In this document: one piece after another, positions 33,180-41,560 of the stretch
Position numbering within the stretch: the first letter of the stretch is position 1
Layout: each line of letters begins with the position of its first letter
Source of the DNA: Micromonospora acroterricola
GTDB taxonomy: Bacteria; Actinomycetota; Actinomycetes; Mycobacteriales; Micromonosporaceae
DNA: 59,926 nt
Assembly (NCBI RefSeq): GCF_003172955.1
Contig: NZ_QGKR01000156.1
Location: 1-59,926 of the forward strand
Direction: 5' to 3'
The notes under the pieces: generated by a model
What the model was told of the DNA's origin: nothing
The model's database searches: none
The model's input: only the letters and a program-made list of their open reading frames with translations
Made by a program: the position numbers and the translations under genes

Positions 33180-33902
33180 TCACGAGGTCGGCGGTGGGCA
33201 CCGGTCGGGGAGCGTGACCTGACCTGGCCGGTGGTCGAACGTCGTCATCGTGAACCACTCGTCCAGCTCCGGGTCGAAGAGGTTCTGCAGGCCGAACTGC
33301 AACACCTGCCACCACTGGCTCGGATCCCGCTGGTCGACGTAGATGTCCCCCAGCGCGATCGGGAACCGGAACACCTCGCCCGGCACGCTGAAGCCCCCGA
33401 CGACACCGACCCGCCAGTGGTCGACGTGCCGATCGTTCTCCCCTTGCAGGATCTCCGGCCCCACGAAGCGTGCGGTCTTCAGCTTGTCGTTGAAGATCTG
33501 GCGGTTGAAGAACCCGGGGACCTTGCTGCACGCGCGCGGCGGGAACAGTGGGATGTTCGGCCATCTGTAGGTGAGCGTGTAGAGCGTGTTCTCGTAGATG
33601 AGGTTGGTGAACCAGATCGGGTACTCCGGGCCTCCGGCGATCATCTGGCTGTTGCCGTCCCTGCCCTGCCAGGTGAACGGCACGTCGATGCCGAGGTCAC
33701 GGACGATGTACCGGCCGGTGCCGGAGAAATCCGCCGGGAGCTGCGGGGGACGCGGCTCTCTCGCGCTGCTGGATGAGTCGTCGGCGTGGGCCGTGCGGGG
33801 TAGCGCCGGGGCGGCGGCCGGTCCCGGTGCGATCACCGCGAGGGCGAACAGGCCGCCGGCTGCCGCCGAACCCAGTGTCCGACGTGTACGGATCCACGCC
33901 AT
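33180..33902 (-). CDS. Secreted hypothetical protein
   Basis: A 240-residue exported protein. Residues 1-40 look like a twin-arginine-like or Sec signal (RTRRTLGSAAAGGLFALAVIAPGPAAAPALPRTAHA). The mature part is rich in aromatic residues (Trp, Tyr, Phe), with stretches such as PEYPIWFTNLIYENTLYTLTYRWPN and WRVGVVGGFSVPGEVFRFPIALGDIYVDQ, suggesting a beta-rich fold. No catalytic motif or known family was recognised. GGAGG lies 5 bp before the ATG at 33902. Its own terminator follows. Confidence 0.7.
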   Translation of the reverse strand: MAWIRTRRTLGSAAAGGLFALAVIAPGPAAAPALPRTAHADDSSSSAREPRPPQLPADFSGTGRYIVRDLGIDVPFTWQGRDGNSQMIAGGPEYPIWFTNLIYENTLYTLTYRWPNIPLFPPRACSKVPGFFNRQIFNDKLKTARFVGPEILQGENDRHVDHWRVGVVGGFSVPGEVFRFPIALGDIYVDQRDPSQWWQVLQFGLQNLFDPELDEWFTMTTFDHRPGQVTLPDRCPPPTS

Positions 33903-34049
33903 GTTTCCTCCGCCAGTGTGGAGGCCGGCGCTCCGACAGCGCGCGTGCCTTCGGCGAAGCGTATGAGCAGGCGATTCTGACCGACGGCGAAGCGCGTCGG
34001 CTCCACCGGAAGGGTGAAGCAGGCTCACCGGCCGTCGCAGTGGAGGCGG

Positions 34050-34802
34050 CTAGAGAACCCGGGTGACCTGCTCGGCGGCGACCACCGCGTCCCGCCGCGC
34101 CGGGTCGAGGTTGGCGCTGATCACCACGGACGCGCCAGCGGAGAGCGGGGCCAGCAACCACTTCAGCGGCTGCTCGTGCTCGGCGGCATCGACCAGCAGG
34201 CGGTCACCGGCGCGCAGGTCCAGCATCGTGGCGATCTCCTGGGCGAGCGCGCCCCACTGACCGTAGGTGGTGCCGTCCGCGCTGGCCGGGTCCGACGGGT
34301 GGATGGTGGTGTGGTCGGGCGTGACGTCCAGGTGCCGAAGCACCTCGGCGGACCAGTCGAGCCAACCCAGCGGCACGTCGGCCAGCGGCCCCGGCCCGGT
34401 GCCGACAAGGTAGCGGTGCGGGGCGTCCGGCACGTCCTCCAGCCAGTCGTCCTGCCGCTCGGGAGTCACGAACACCGCGTCGAACGGCCGGTCGCCGCCC
34501 GGTTCGAGCACCGCCAGGCCCGCGGTGGCACGGGGCCGGAACGACACCGCCAGGCCGGAGGCCCAGGCCCCCAACAACACCGCGGCGGTACGCCAGTGCG
34601 GCGGCAGCAGCACCGCTACGCGGCTGCCGGGGCCGAGACCGCAGCCGTTCCGCAGCAGGCTCGCGCTGCGTGCCGCCCAGGACCCGACCTGCTGCGCGGT
34701 CAGGTCGACGCGCTCGCCGGTCGCCTCGTCGCGGTAGCTGAGCAACGGGCTTTCGGCGGCGGCGGGACGGGCCGCAAGGTCGGCCGCGACGGTTGGCTGC
34801 AT
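34050..34802 (-). CDS. TIGR03089 family protein (AMP-binding-enzyme-like fragment)
   Basis: A 250-residue actinobacterial protein resembling the N-terminal part of acyl-adenylating enzymes. Features are LLSYRDEATGERVDLTAQQVGSWAARSASLL, GLGPGSRVAVLLPPHWRTAAVLLGAWASGLAVSF and the short region TTYGQWGALAQEIATML. It lacks the P-loop TSGTTGxPKG and the C-terminal catalytic lysine domain, so adenylation activity is unlikely. ATG at 34802 follows GGGGAG by 7 bp. It is divergent from the membrane protein gene. The function is unknown. Confidence 0.8.
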   Translation of the reverse strand: MQPTVAADLAARPAAAESPLLSYRDEATGERVDLTAQQVGSWAARSASLLRNGCGLGPGSRVAVLLPPHWRTAAVLLGAWASGLAVSFRPRATAGLAVLEPGGDRPFDAVFVTPERQDDWLEDVPDAPHRYLVGTGPGPLADVPLGWLDWSAEVLRHLDVTPDHTTIHPSDPASADGTTYGQWGALAQEIATMLDLRAGDRLLVDAAEHEQPLKWLLAPLSAGASVVISANLDPARRDAVVAAEQVTRVL

Positions 34803-34943
34803 GTCCACGCTCCCCGGTGACGACGTCGCGACCACCCTACTCAACGACTTTGGTCGCGCCCGTCGTCGGCCGATGGCCGTAGCGGCCGTGCGGTTGGTCG
34901 GCGCAGGCTGCGGGTGACCCCGACGCGCCGCCGAGGAGCACCC

Positions 34944-35978
34944 ATGCCGGCCGAGCCCCACCCCGCCACCGTCGACCGTCTTCCGCGACGCCGCCGGCTC
35001 CTGCCGGTGGTCGCGTTACTGCTGCTCGCGCCCTGGGCCGCCGAGTGCTCCTGGGGCGGCTTCACCCTCGACGACTTCCTCCCGGTGCTGATCTTCCTCG
35101 GCCCGATGTACGGCGGCGCCGCGATCCTGATCCGGGAGACCGCCCGCCGCCTGGGCGCGGGATGGCCGACGATCGTGCTGCTCGCCGCAGCGTTCGGCGT
35201 GGCGCAGGCCGGCCTCGTCGACCAGTCGCTGTTCAACCCCGGCTACCTCGACGACACGGAGTACGCCGACACCCGCGCCGCCGCCGAGGCCACGCTGGTG
35301 CCGGGGCTCGGGTTCAGCGTCCGCCAGGCCTTCGACTACGTGGGCAACCACATCGTGCTGACCATCTGCGCGCCGATCGTGATCGTCGAGTCGTTCCTCG
35401 GGCCGGGCCGCAGGCTGCGGCCGTGGCTCGGCCGGCCCGGGCTCGTCGTGGTCGGCGTGGTCTACCTGCTCGGCAGTCTGCTGGTCTTCTCCGACAGTGG
35501 CCGGAAGGGCTTCCTGGCCATCCCTCTCCAACTGATCTTCGCCGCGACCGTGGTCCTCGCACTCGTCGTGGCTGCCCTGCTGCCCCGCTGGCGTCACCTC
35601 CACCCGCGACGCGTCGGCCGGGCACCCCACCCGCTCTGGGTGGGTCTGGTGATCGTCCTCGTCCACTTCGGCACCGACCTGACACCCGGCTGGCCGGGAG
35701 TGGGCATCGCACTGGCACTCGCCGCCGTCACCGGAGGGCTGATCGCGTACTGGTCCTCCCGTGCCGGCTGGGGGCAGCGGCACGTGCTCGTCGCCGGCTC
35801 GGCGAGCCTGCTCACCGCCGCCGCGTTCGCGTACCTGGTGCCGCCCTACTCCCCCGCGACGCCGTCGGCGGCCCTCGCCGGCGACGTCGCGGTCACCGTG
35901 GTCACCCTGGCCCTGGTCGGTGGCGCCTGGTGGCGGCTGCGTCGGACTTCGCCGGCTGTCCACGTCCGCGCAAACTGA
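34944..35978 (+). CDS. Polytopic membrane protein of unknown function
   Basis: A 344-residue protein with about 9 hydrophobic segments. The N-terminus is basic (RLPRRRRLLPVVALLLLAP), and an extracytoplasmic loop contains QSLFNPGYLDDTEYADTRAAAEATLVPG. No motif of a known transporter or enzyme was recognised. ATG at 34944 follows GAGGAG by about 6 bp; an earlier start at 34914 is possible. It is convergent with the LigD polymerase gene, from which it is separated by 35 bp. Confidence 0.75.
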   Translation: MPAEPHPATVDRLPRRRRLLPVVALLLLAPWAAECSWGGFTLDDFLPVLIFLGPMYGGAAILIRETARRLGAGWPTIVLLAAAFGVAQAGLVDQSLFNPGYLDDTEYADTRAAAEATLVPGLGFSVRQAFDYVGNHIVLTICAPIVIVESFLGPGRRLRPWLGRPGLVVVGVVYLLGSLLVFSDSGRKGFLAIPLQLIFAATVVLALVVAALLPRWRHLHPRRVGRAPHPLWVGLVIVLVHFGTDLTPGWPGVGIALALAAVTGGLIAYWSSRAGWGQRHVLVAGSASLLTAAAFAYLVPPYSPATPSAALAGDVAVTVVTLALVGGAWWRLRRTSPAVHVRAN

Positions 35979-36013
35979 TGCTCCCCGCACGGGGGTACGA
36001 GAACACCATCGCC

Positions 36014-36925
36014 TCATAGGGGCAGTTCCGGGCCGCCTTCGAGCAGCGGGGCGAGCAGGTCGCCGTACTCCTCGATCCGGTCCAGCGCCTCCGCGGAGGT
36101 GAACTGGCGGACGGCCGGCCGCCTCCCGCGGCCACCGGCCTCGACCTCGTCCCAGGTCAGCGGGGTGGAGGCGGACGGCGTCCGCTGGGCCCGCAGCGAG
36201 TAGGGCGCCACCGTGGTCTTCGCCGCGTTGTTCTGGCTCCAGTCGATGAAGACCTTCCCCGGTCGCAGGTTCTTCGCCATCTTCGACACGATCATCTTCG
36301 GGTGCGCCTTCTCCAACTCCTGGGCGATCCGGCGGGCATAGGCGGAGACGTCGTCGGCGGTCTGGGTGCCGGCGATCGGGCAGCAGAGCTGCATGCCCTT
36401 CTTGCCGGAGGTCTTCGGATAGCTGTCGATGCCGTCGTCGGCGAGCCGGTCGCGCATCAGCACCGCCACCGGGCAGCACTCGGCGAGCCCGGCCGGCGGC
36501 CCCGGGTCCAGGTCGACGACCATCATGTCCGGGTGCTCGCCGATCTTCCACTGCGGCGTGTGCATCTCCAGCGCGGCCAGGTTGGCCAGCCAGACGAGCG
36601 TCGGCAGGTCGTCGGCGACCACGTAGTCGATGGTCTCCCGGCCCTTGGTCGACCCGGGCGCCGGCAGGGTCTCCACCCGCACCCAGTCCGGCGTCGCAGC
36701 CGGCTTGTTCTTCTCGAAGAACGACTTGTCGTCGACGCCGTTGGGAAACCGGATCCGGGTGAGCGCCCGGTCCCGCAGGTGCGGCAGCAGCACCGGGGAG
36801 ACGCGGGTGTAGTAGTCGATGACCTCACCCTTGGTGAACCCGGCCGCGGGGTAGAGCACCTTGTCCACATTGGACAACTCCAGCGCCCGGCCCTCGACGT
36901 CCACCCTGAACCGGTCAGCCGGCAT
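36014..36925 (-). CDS. LigD-type DNA polymerase/primase for non-homologous end joining
   Basis: A 303-residue archaeo-eukaryotic primase-fold polymerase equivalent to the polymerase domain of LigD. Metal-binding aspartates are Asp138 and Asp140 in MVVDLDPG. The third acidic residue is Asp228 in FIDWSQN, and the nucleotide-contact motif is KTSGKKGMQL. It fills gaps or adds ribonucleotides at broken ends bridged by Ku. The gene is separate from the ligase gene and overlaps its 3' end by 11 bp, so the pair is translationally coupled. No phosphoesterase domain is seen nearby. Confidence 0.93.
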   Translation of the reverse strand: MPADRFRVDVEGRALELSNVDKVLYPAAGFTKGEVIDYYTRVSPVLLPHLRDRALTRIRFPNGVDDKSFFEKNKPAATPDWVRVETLPAPGSTKGRETIDYVVADDLPTLVWLANLAALEMHTPQWKIGEHPDMMVVDLDPGPPAGLAECCPVAVLMRDRLADDGIDSYPKTSGKKGMQLCCPIAGTQTADDVSAYARRIAQELEKAHPKMIVSKMAKNLRPGKVFIDWSQNNAAKTTVAPYSLRAQRTPSASTPLTWDEVEAGGRGRRPAVRQFTSAEALDRIEEYGDLLAPLLEGGPELPL

Positions 36926-37856
36926 CGTCGACCTCCTCCGGTGGCTTGTCCGGGCGCAGCCGCAGCACCCGGGGGAAGCGCAGCCGGCCGTCGGGGGTGC
37001 GCTGGCCGTACTTCACCTCCACCACCACCCGGGGAGTTACCCAGATGGCACCCCGGGCATCCTCGCGTGGCACGCCCGCCGCGAACGGTGACACGCCGGA
37101 GCGCAGCGGCTCCAGCTCGGCGAGGAGCTGCCGTTCGATGGCCGCGCCGATCCCGCCGCCGACCCGACCCCGGTAGATCAGCCGGCCGTCCGGGCCCGGC
37201 ACCCCGACCAGCAGCCCGCCGATCCGGCGCGCGCCCGGCCGCCAGCCGCCGATGACGAAGTCGCCGGTCACCTCCAGCTTGACCTTCACCCAGTCCGGCG
37301 AGCGGACCCCCGGGCGGTAGACGGAGCCCGACCGCTTGGCCATCACCCCCTCCAGGCCGTGCTCGCCGGCCGCCTCGTAGGTGGCCGGGCCGTCGGCGAA
37401 GACCGGCGGCACCGCCCATCGGGGGCCGCCGAGGGCGAGCTGGTCCAGGGCCTCCCGGCGGCGCTCGTACGGCCAGCCGGTCAGGTCGTCGCCGTTGAGG
37501 CGGAGCAGGTCGAAGATCATGTACGTCACCGGCATGACCGCCGCCAGCCGGGCCGCCTTGTTCCGGTCCCGGACGTGCATCCTTTCCGCCAGCGCCGTGA
37601 ACGAGGGCTGCCCGCTCTCGCCGAGCAGCACCACCTCGCCGTCGAGCAGCGCGTCGTCGACCTGCTCGGGCAGGGTGGCCAGTTCGGGGTACGCGGCGGT
37701 GATCTCCACGCCGGAGCGGGCGTACAGGTGCTGGCCGCCGGTGGAGATGTCGGCCAGCGCGCGGACCCCGTCCCACTTGAACTCGTACGCCCAGCCGTCA
37801 CCCGCCGGGAGCGGCCCGGTCATCGCGAGCATCGGCTTGAGCGGCGCGCCGGGCAC
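36915..37856 (-). CDS. ATP-dependent DNA ligase (LigD ligase-domain type)
   Basis: A 313-residue nucleotidyltransferase-fold ligase. The adenylated lysine is Lys27 in motif I (YEFKWDGVRA). Other motifs are LLDGEVVLL (III), MIFDLLRLNG (IIIa), LEGVMAKRSGSVYRPG (IV) and DWVKVKL (V), followed by an OB-fold domain. It seals nicks during end joining. GTG at 37856 has TACAGT 6 bp upstream (37863-37868), suggesting a leaderless transcript. It is divergent from ku with an 85-bp gap and coupled to the polymerase gene. Confidence 0.93.
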   Translation of the reverse strand: MPGAPLKPMLAMTGPLPAGDGWAYEFKWDGVRALADISTGGQHLYARSGVEITAAYPELATLPEQVDDALLDGEVVLLGESGQPSFTALAERMHVRDRNKAARLAAVMPVTYMIFDLLRLNGDDLTGWPYERRREALDQLALGGPRWAVPPVFADGPATYEAAGEHGLEGVMAKRSGSVYRPGVRSPDWVKVKLEVTGDFVIGGWRPGARRIGGLLVGVPGPDGRLIYRGRVGGGIGAAIERQLLAELEPLRSGVSPFAAGVPREDARGAIWVTPRVVVEVKYGQRTPDGRLRFPRVLRLRPDKPPEEVDDAG

Positions 37857-37941
37857 GACCCGACTGTAGTAGCAGGCCGAACATGTCGCGCCCGGTTCCT
37901 CGGGATGCGAGCATGGTCGATACCGGGGAAGGGAGCACAGG

Positions 37942-38976
37942 ATGCGGGCGATCTGGAAGGGAGCCGTGTCGTTCGGGCTCGTCTCGATCGGGGTGAAGCT
38001 CTACTCCGCGACCGAGGAGAAGGACATCCGGTTCCACCAGGTGCACCGCGAGGACGGTGGCCGGATCCGCTACAAGCGCACCTGTTCGGTCTGCGGCGAG
38101 GAGGTCACCTACGACGACATCGCCAAGGGCTACGACATCGGCGGCGGCGAGATGGTGATCCTCACCGACGAGGACTTCGCCGACCTGCCGCTGACCAGCT
38201 CGCGCGCGATCGACGTGCTGGAGTTCGTTCCGGCCGAGCAGGTCGACCCGATCCTCTACAACAAGGCGTATTTTCTGGAGCCGGACGGCGCGGCGACCAA
38301 GCCGTACGTGCTGCTGCGTGACGCGTTGATCGACTCAGAGCGGGTGGCCATCGTCAAGGTGGCGCTGCGCCAGCGGGAGCAGCTCGCCACACTGCGGGTC
38401 CGCGAGGGCGTGCTGCTGCTCAACACGATGCTCTGGCCGGACGAGATCCGTAACCCGGACTTCGGCTTCCTCGACGAGGACCTCAAGGTGCGCCCGCCGG
38501 AGCTGGCGATGGCCAGTTCCCTGATCGACTCGATGACCGGCGAGTTCGAGCCGGACGTCTTCACCGACGACTACCGTGCGGCGTTGCAGGAGGTCATCGA
38601 CGCCAAGGTGGAGGGCCGGGAGGTCGTCCAGCCGGAGGAGGTCGAGGCGGCGCCGGCCGCCGCGGTGGACCTGATGGCCGCGCTGAAGGCATCGGTGGAC
38701 CGGGCCCGCGCGGCCCGCGGCGAGCAGCCGGCCCGCGGCGGCGGCGGTGAGCCGACGCCCATCTCGTCGGCCCGCTCGGCGCAGAAGGCGGCCGAGAAGA
38801 AGGCGGCCAAGGCGCCCGCGAAGAAGACTGCGGCGAAGAAGACCGCCGAGAAGAAGACCGCTGCGGCCAAGGCCGAGCCGGCGAAGAAGACCGCCGCCAA
38901 GAAGACCCCCGCGAAGAAGGCGGAGCCGGCGAAGAAGACGGCCGCCCGGAAGACGGCACCCCGCAAGAGCGCCTGA
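37942..38976 (+). CDS. ku: Ku protein, non-homologous end joining
   Basis: A 344-residue bacterial Ku homolog. The core (residues 1-255) begins MRAIWKGAVSFGLVSIGVKLYSATEEKDIRFHQVH and includes RIRYKRTCSVCGEEV and PILYNKAYFLEPD. It forms a ring homodimer that threads onto DNA ends and recruits the ligase. The last 60 residues are a Lys/Ala/Pro repeat (AKKTAAKKT-type), like a histone H1 tail and probably able to bind DNA or bridge ends. GGGAAGGGAG lies before the ATG. It is divergent from the ligase-polymerase pair. Confidence 0.95.
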   Translation: MRAIWKGAVSFGLVSIGVKLYSATEEKDIRFHQVHREDGGRIRYKRTCSVCGEEVTYDDIAKGYDIGGGEMVILTDEDFADLPLTSSRAIDVLEFVPAEQVDPILYNKAYFLEPDGAATKPYVLLRDALIDSERVAIVKVALRQREQLATLRVREGVLLLNTMLWPDEIRNPDFGFLDEDLKVRPPELAMASSLIDSMTGEFEPDVFTDDYRAALQEVIDAKVEGREVVQPEEVEAAPAAAVDLMAALKASVDRARAARGEQPARGGGGEPTPISSARSAQKAAEKKAAKAPAKKTAAKKTAEKKTAAAKAEPAKKTAAKKTPAKKAEPAKKTAARKTAPRKSA

Positions 38977-39049
38977 CGGCACGGCAGCGACGGGGGTGTC
39001 TGCCGGACCGGGTACGCTCCGCCGGCCGCTGGCCACCGGAGGAGCCCCC

Positions 39050-39688
39050 ATGCCGTACACCCCTGACCTGGACCGGTTGTTGACGCCCGGCGCGCGCTTC
39101 ACGGACGAGCACGGCGCGTACCTGATCGAGGTGCACCCGGTGGGCGACATCGTGCTGCCGACCGGCCAGGTGGTCGGGTGTGACCCGCTGGTCCGCCCGG
39201 AGGCCGAGCCGTTCACGGTCACGGTGCCCCCCGGACGGCATCCCGCTCGGGCCTGGGTGGCCAGGGTGCTGCGGGAGGACGCCGAGGTCGACCGCCGGGT
39301 GGCCGCCCTGGAGCTGGTGATCGAGGCCGCGCCGACGGTCCGCTGGGAGCCGGCCGTCGCCGGCGACCAGGACGTCGCCGACCTCGGCGCGGACGACTAC
39401 TTCGGGTACGGGGTGGACGCGGGCGCCGGCACCCTCGCCGACCCGACGGCGCTCACCGCCCTGGAAGCCTGGGACCACGAGCAGGTGGAGGAGGTGTTCA
39501 TCCCGGCCGAGCCGCCCGCCTCGCCGGTTCCGGGGTTGATCACCGCGGTGCTGGACGAGGCAACGGGCGCCAACGTCGTCACCGTCGCCACGGGCTGGGG
39601 CGACGGCTGTTACGGCACCTGGATCGGGCGCGCCGCCGACGGCCGTGTGACCTCCTTCGTGACGGACTTCATGGTGGTCCCGGAATAA
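39050..39688 (+). CDS. DUF4241 domain-containing protein
   Basis: A 212-residue protein of the DUF4241 family. Its most conserved parts are LIEVHPVGDIVLPTGQVVGCDPL near the N-terminus, and a C-terminal region with ANVVTVATGWGDGCYGTWIGRAADGRVTSFVTDFMVV. The family has no known biochemical role and is probably cytoplasmic, with no signal or membrane helix. CGGAGGAG lies 6 bp before the ATG at 39050; TACGCT at 39012-39017 may be its -10 element. It lies between ku and the FKBP gene on the same strand. Confidence 0.82.
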   Translation: MPYTPDLDRLLTPGARFTDEHGAYLIEVHPVGDIVLPTGQVVGCDPLVRPEAEPFTVTVPPGRHPARAWVARVLREDAEVDRRVAALELVIEAAPTVRWEPAVAGDQDVADLGADDYFGYGVDAGAGTLADPTALTALEAWDHEQVEEVFIPAEPPASPVPGLITAVLDEATGANVVTVATGWGDGCYGTWIGRAADGRVTSFVTDFMVVPE

Positions 39689-39834
39689 CCGTCGCTCGGC
39701 TCCGGGCGAGCGCTCACGGATTGATCCCGACCGTCCGGGGTGGGCACGGTGGGCCGCCGGGCGGGTACCGTGTGCGTCGGCTTTCCCCCCGGCACCGGGT
39801 GCCGGCCACACCTTCGCAGCAGGGAGTCGACGAC

Positions 39835-40515
39835 GTGAGCGAGCGCACGCAGCAGAACCGGTCGGAGGGCCAGAGCCCGGCAACCAAGGCGGGGCGGCGG
39901 CTCGCCGCCCAGCTGGCGGCGCAGAAGGCCGCCGAGGCGAAGCGGCGCCGTCAGGCGTGGGCCGGCGGGCTCGCCGGCGTCGCCGTGGTGGCGGTGCTGA
40001 TCACCGTTTTCGTGCTGGTCGGCCAGGGCGACGACAAGTCCGCGAACCAGGCCGACGCGACCCCGTCCGCATCCGCCTCCGCCCCGGTCCCGGGCGACGC
40101 CGCCGCGCCTCCCGCGCCGCAGCTGCCGGCGGGCGCCGACCCGGCGCTGGGCAGCAAGCCGACGGTGGCGGCGGGCAAGGGCGAGCTGAAGAAGCTCGCC
40201 GTCACCCCGCTGATCAAGGGCACGGGCCCGGCGGTGAAGCAGGGCCAGACCATCACCACCAACTACGTGGGCGTGTTCTACAAGGACGGCAAGGAGTTCG
40301 ACTCCTCGTGGAAGGCCGGCCAGCCGGCCACCTTCCCGATCGGCGTCGGGCAGGTCATCCCCGGCTGGGACCAGGGCCTGGTCGGCGTGACCGTGGGCAG
40401 CCGCGTCCAGCTGGACATCCCGGGCGAGCTGGCGTACGGCAACGACGAGGCCGCCGCGGGTGGCCGGCCGACCGGCCCGCTGCGCTTCGTGGTGGACGTG
40501 CTCGCCGCCCAGTGA
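39835..40515 (+). CDS. FKBP-type peptidyl-prolyl cis-trans isomerase, membrane-anchored
   Basis: A 226-residue protein. The Ala/Lys/Arg-rich N-terminus (about 1-40) precedes one membrane segment (about 43-62). A Ser/Ala/Pro linker follows, then an FKBP domain (about 120-226) with GTGPAVKQGQTITTNYVGVFYKDGKEFDSSW, the ligand pocket FPIGVGQVIPGWDQGLVG, and SRVQLDIPGELAYG. It probably assists folding of exported proteins on the outer face of the membrane. GTG at 39835 is used because AGGGAG lies 8 bp upstream. A hairpin follows at 40607-40636. Confidence 0.92.
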   Translation: MSERTQQNRSEGQSPATKAGRRLAAQLAAQKAAEAKRRRQAWAGGLAGVAVVAVLITVFVLVGQGDDKSANQADATPSASASAPVPGDAAAPPAPQLPAGADPALGSKPTVAAGKGELKKLAVTPLIKGTGPAVKQGQTITTNYVGVFYKDGKEFDSSWKAGQPATFPIGVGQVIPGWDQGLVGVTVGSRVQLDIPGELAYGNDEAAAGGRPTGPLRFVVDVLAAQ

Positions 40516-40606
40516 CCCGTCCGGATCGCCCCGGTTGTCGCCCCGGCGCGATGGAGTTGTTCACATGGGGCTTCCGGCCCGTCACCCACCGGCAGTAGGT
40601 TCGGCG

Positions 40607-40636
40607 TCACCCCGGGCGGCTCGCCGCCCGGGGTGA
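40607..40636 (+). terminator. Strong hairpin between the FKBP and SCO6745-family genes
   Basis: A 13-bp perfect stem (40607-40619 and 40624-40636) capped by CTCG ends 18 bp before the ribosome site of the next gene. It could end FKBP transcription. A TAGGTT element at 40596-40601 would instead place it at the very 5' end of the next mRNA. Confidence 0.65.
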
Positions 40637-40664
40637 GCATCCGGGACGGGACGCGGAGGTGCAC

Positions 40665-41528
40665 GTGACGGCGCTGGACGAGCCCGGGCGGACCGCCCGG
40701 TTGATGTGGACGCACTTCGAGCCGGTGCACGCGGTCACCTACTTCCACCCCCGGGCTCGGGCGGCGTACGAGGCGGTCGGGCTGCGCGGCTACTGGCGGG
40801 GTTACTTCGCCGGCCGAGCCGCGCCGCTGGGCGCCACCGAGGCGGCCCCGGTGATCGCCGCCTTCTTCAATTTCGCGCCGCCGATGGTGAGCCGGGCGCT
40901 GCCGGCGGTCTGGCGGCTGGCGACCCCGCAGGAGGCGTTGCGCGCCCGCCTGACCGGCGCCGTGCAGGCCCTCGCGGAGCTGACCTACCAGCTGCCCGAG
41001 ACGCACCTGGTGGAGGCCGCCGACCTGCTGGAGCAGGCCGCGTCGGCGACGCAGACCGCCGGCCGGGTGCTCGGCGCGGTCAACGCGGCGCTGCCGATCG
41101 GGGAGTACCCGCTGGCCCGGCTCTGGCAGGCCGCCACGACGCTGCGCGAGCACCGGGGGGACGGGCACGTGGCGGCGTTGGTGGCCGCCGGCCTGGACCC
41201 GGTGGAGACGCTGGCGTGGCGGGTGGCGGTGGACATGTCACCGCAGAACCTCCTCGGCCGGGGCTGGTCGGAGGAGCAGTGGCGGGCCGCCCGCGAGCGT
41301 CTGGCGCAGCGTGGCTGGCTGACCCCGGACGGCGCGCCCACCGAACACGGCCGGGCTCGTTTCCAGGCGGTCGAGGACGCCACCGACCGGGCCGCCGAGC
41401 ACCCGTGGCAGGCGCTCGGCCCGGACGGCACGGACCGGCTGCGCGAACTGCTGGAGCCGATGGCCCGGCCCTGCCACACGGTGATCCCGGAGGGCAGCCC
41501 CATCGGGTTGCCCGCGCTGCCCGGCTGA
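40665..41528 (+). CDS. SCO6745 family protein
   Basis: A 287-residue actinobacterial protein of the group labelled SCO6745. The conserved start is TARLMWTHFEPVHAVTYFHPRARAAYEAVGLRGYWRGYFAGRAAPLG. The middle contains AAFFNFAPPMVSRALPAVW, and the C-terminal part (WSEEQWRAARERLAQRGWLTPDGAPTEHGRA) resembles a winged-helix segment. No enzymatic role is established. GTG at 40665 is preferred over GTG at 40659 because GGAGG (40655-40659) gives normal spacing only to the former. Confidence 0.82.
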   Translation: MTALDEPGRTARLMWTHFEPVHAVTYFHPRARAAYEAVGLRGYWRGYFAGRAAPLGATEAAPVIAAFFNFAPPMVSRALPAVWRLATPQEALRARLTGAVQALAELTYQLPETHLVEAADLLEQAASATQTAGRVLGAVNAALPIGEYPLARLWQAATTLREHRGDGHVAALVAAGLDPVETLAWRVAVDMSPQNLLGRGWSEEQWRAARERLAQRGWLTPDGAPTEHGRARFQAVEDATDRAAEHPWQALGPDGTDRLRELLEPMARPCHTVIPEGSPIGLPALPG

Positions 41529-41560
41529 CCGGGGCCCCACGGGTCGGGCAGGATGGGGCC

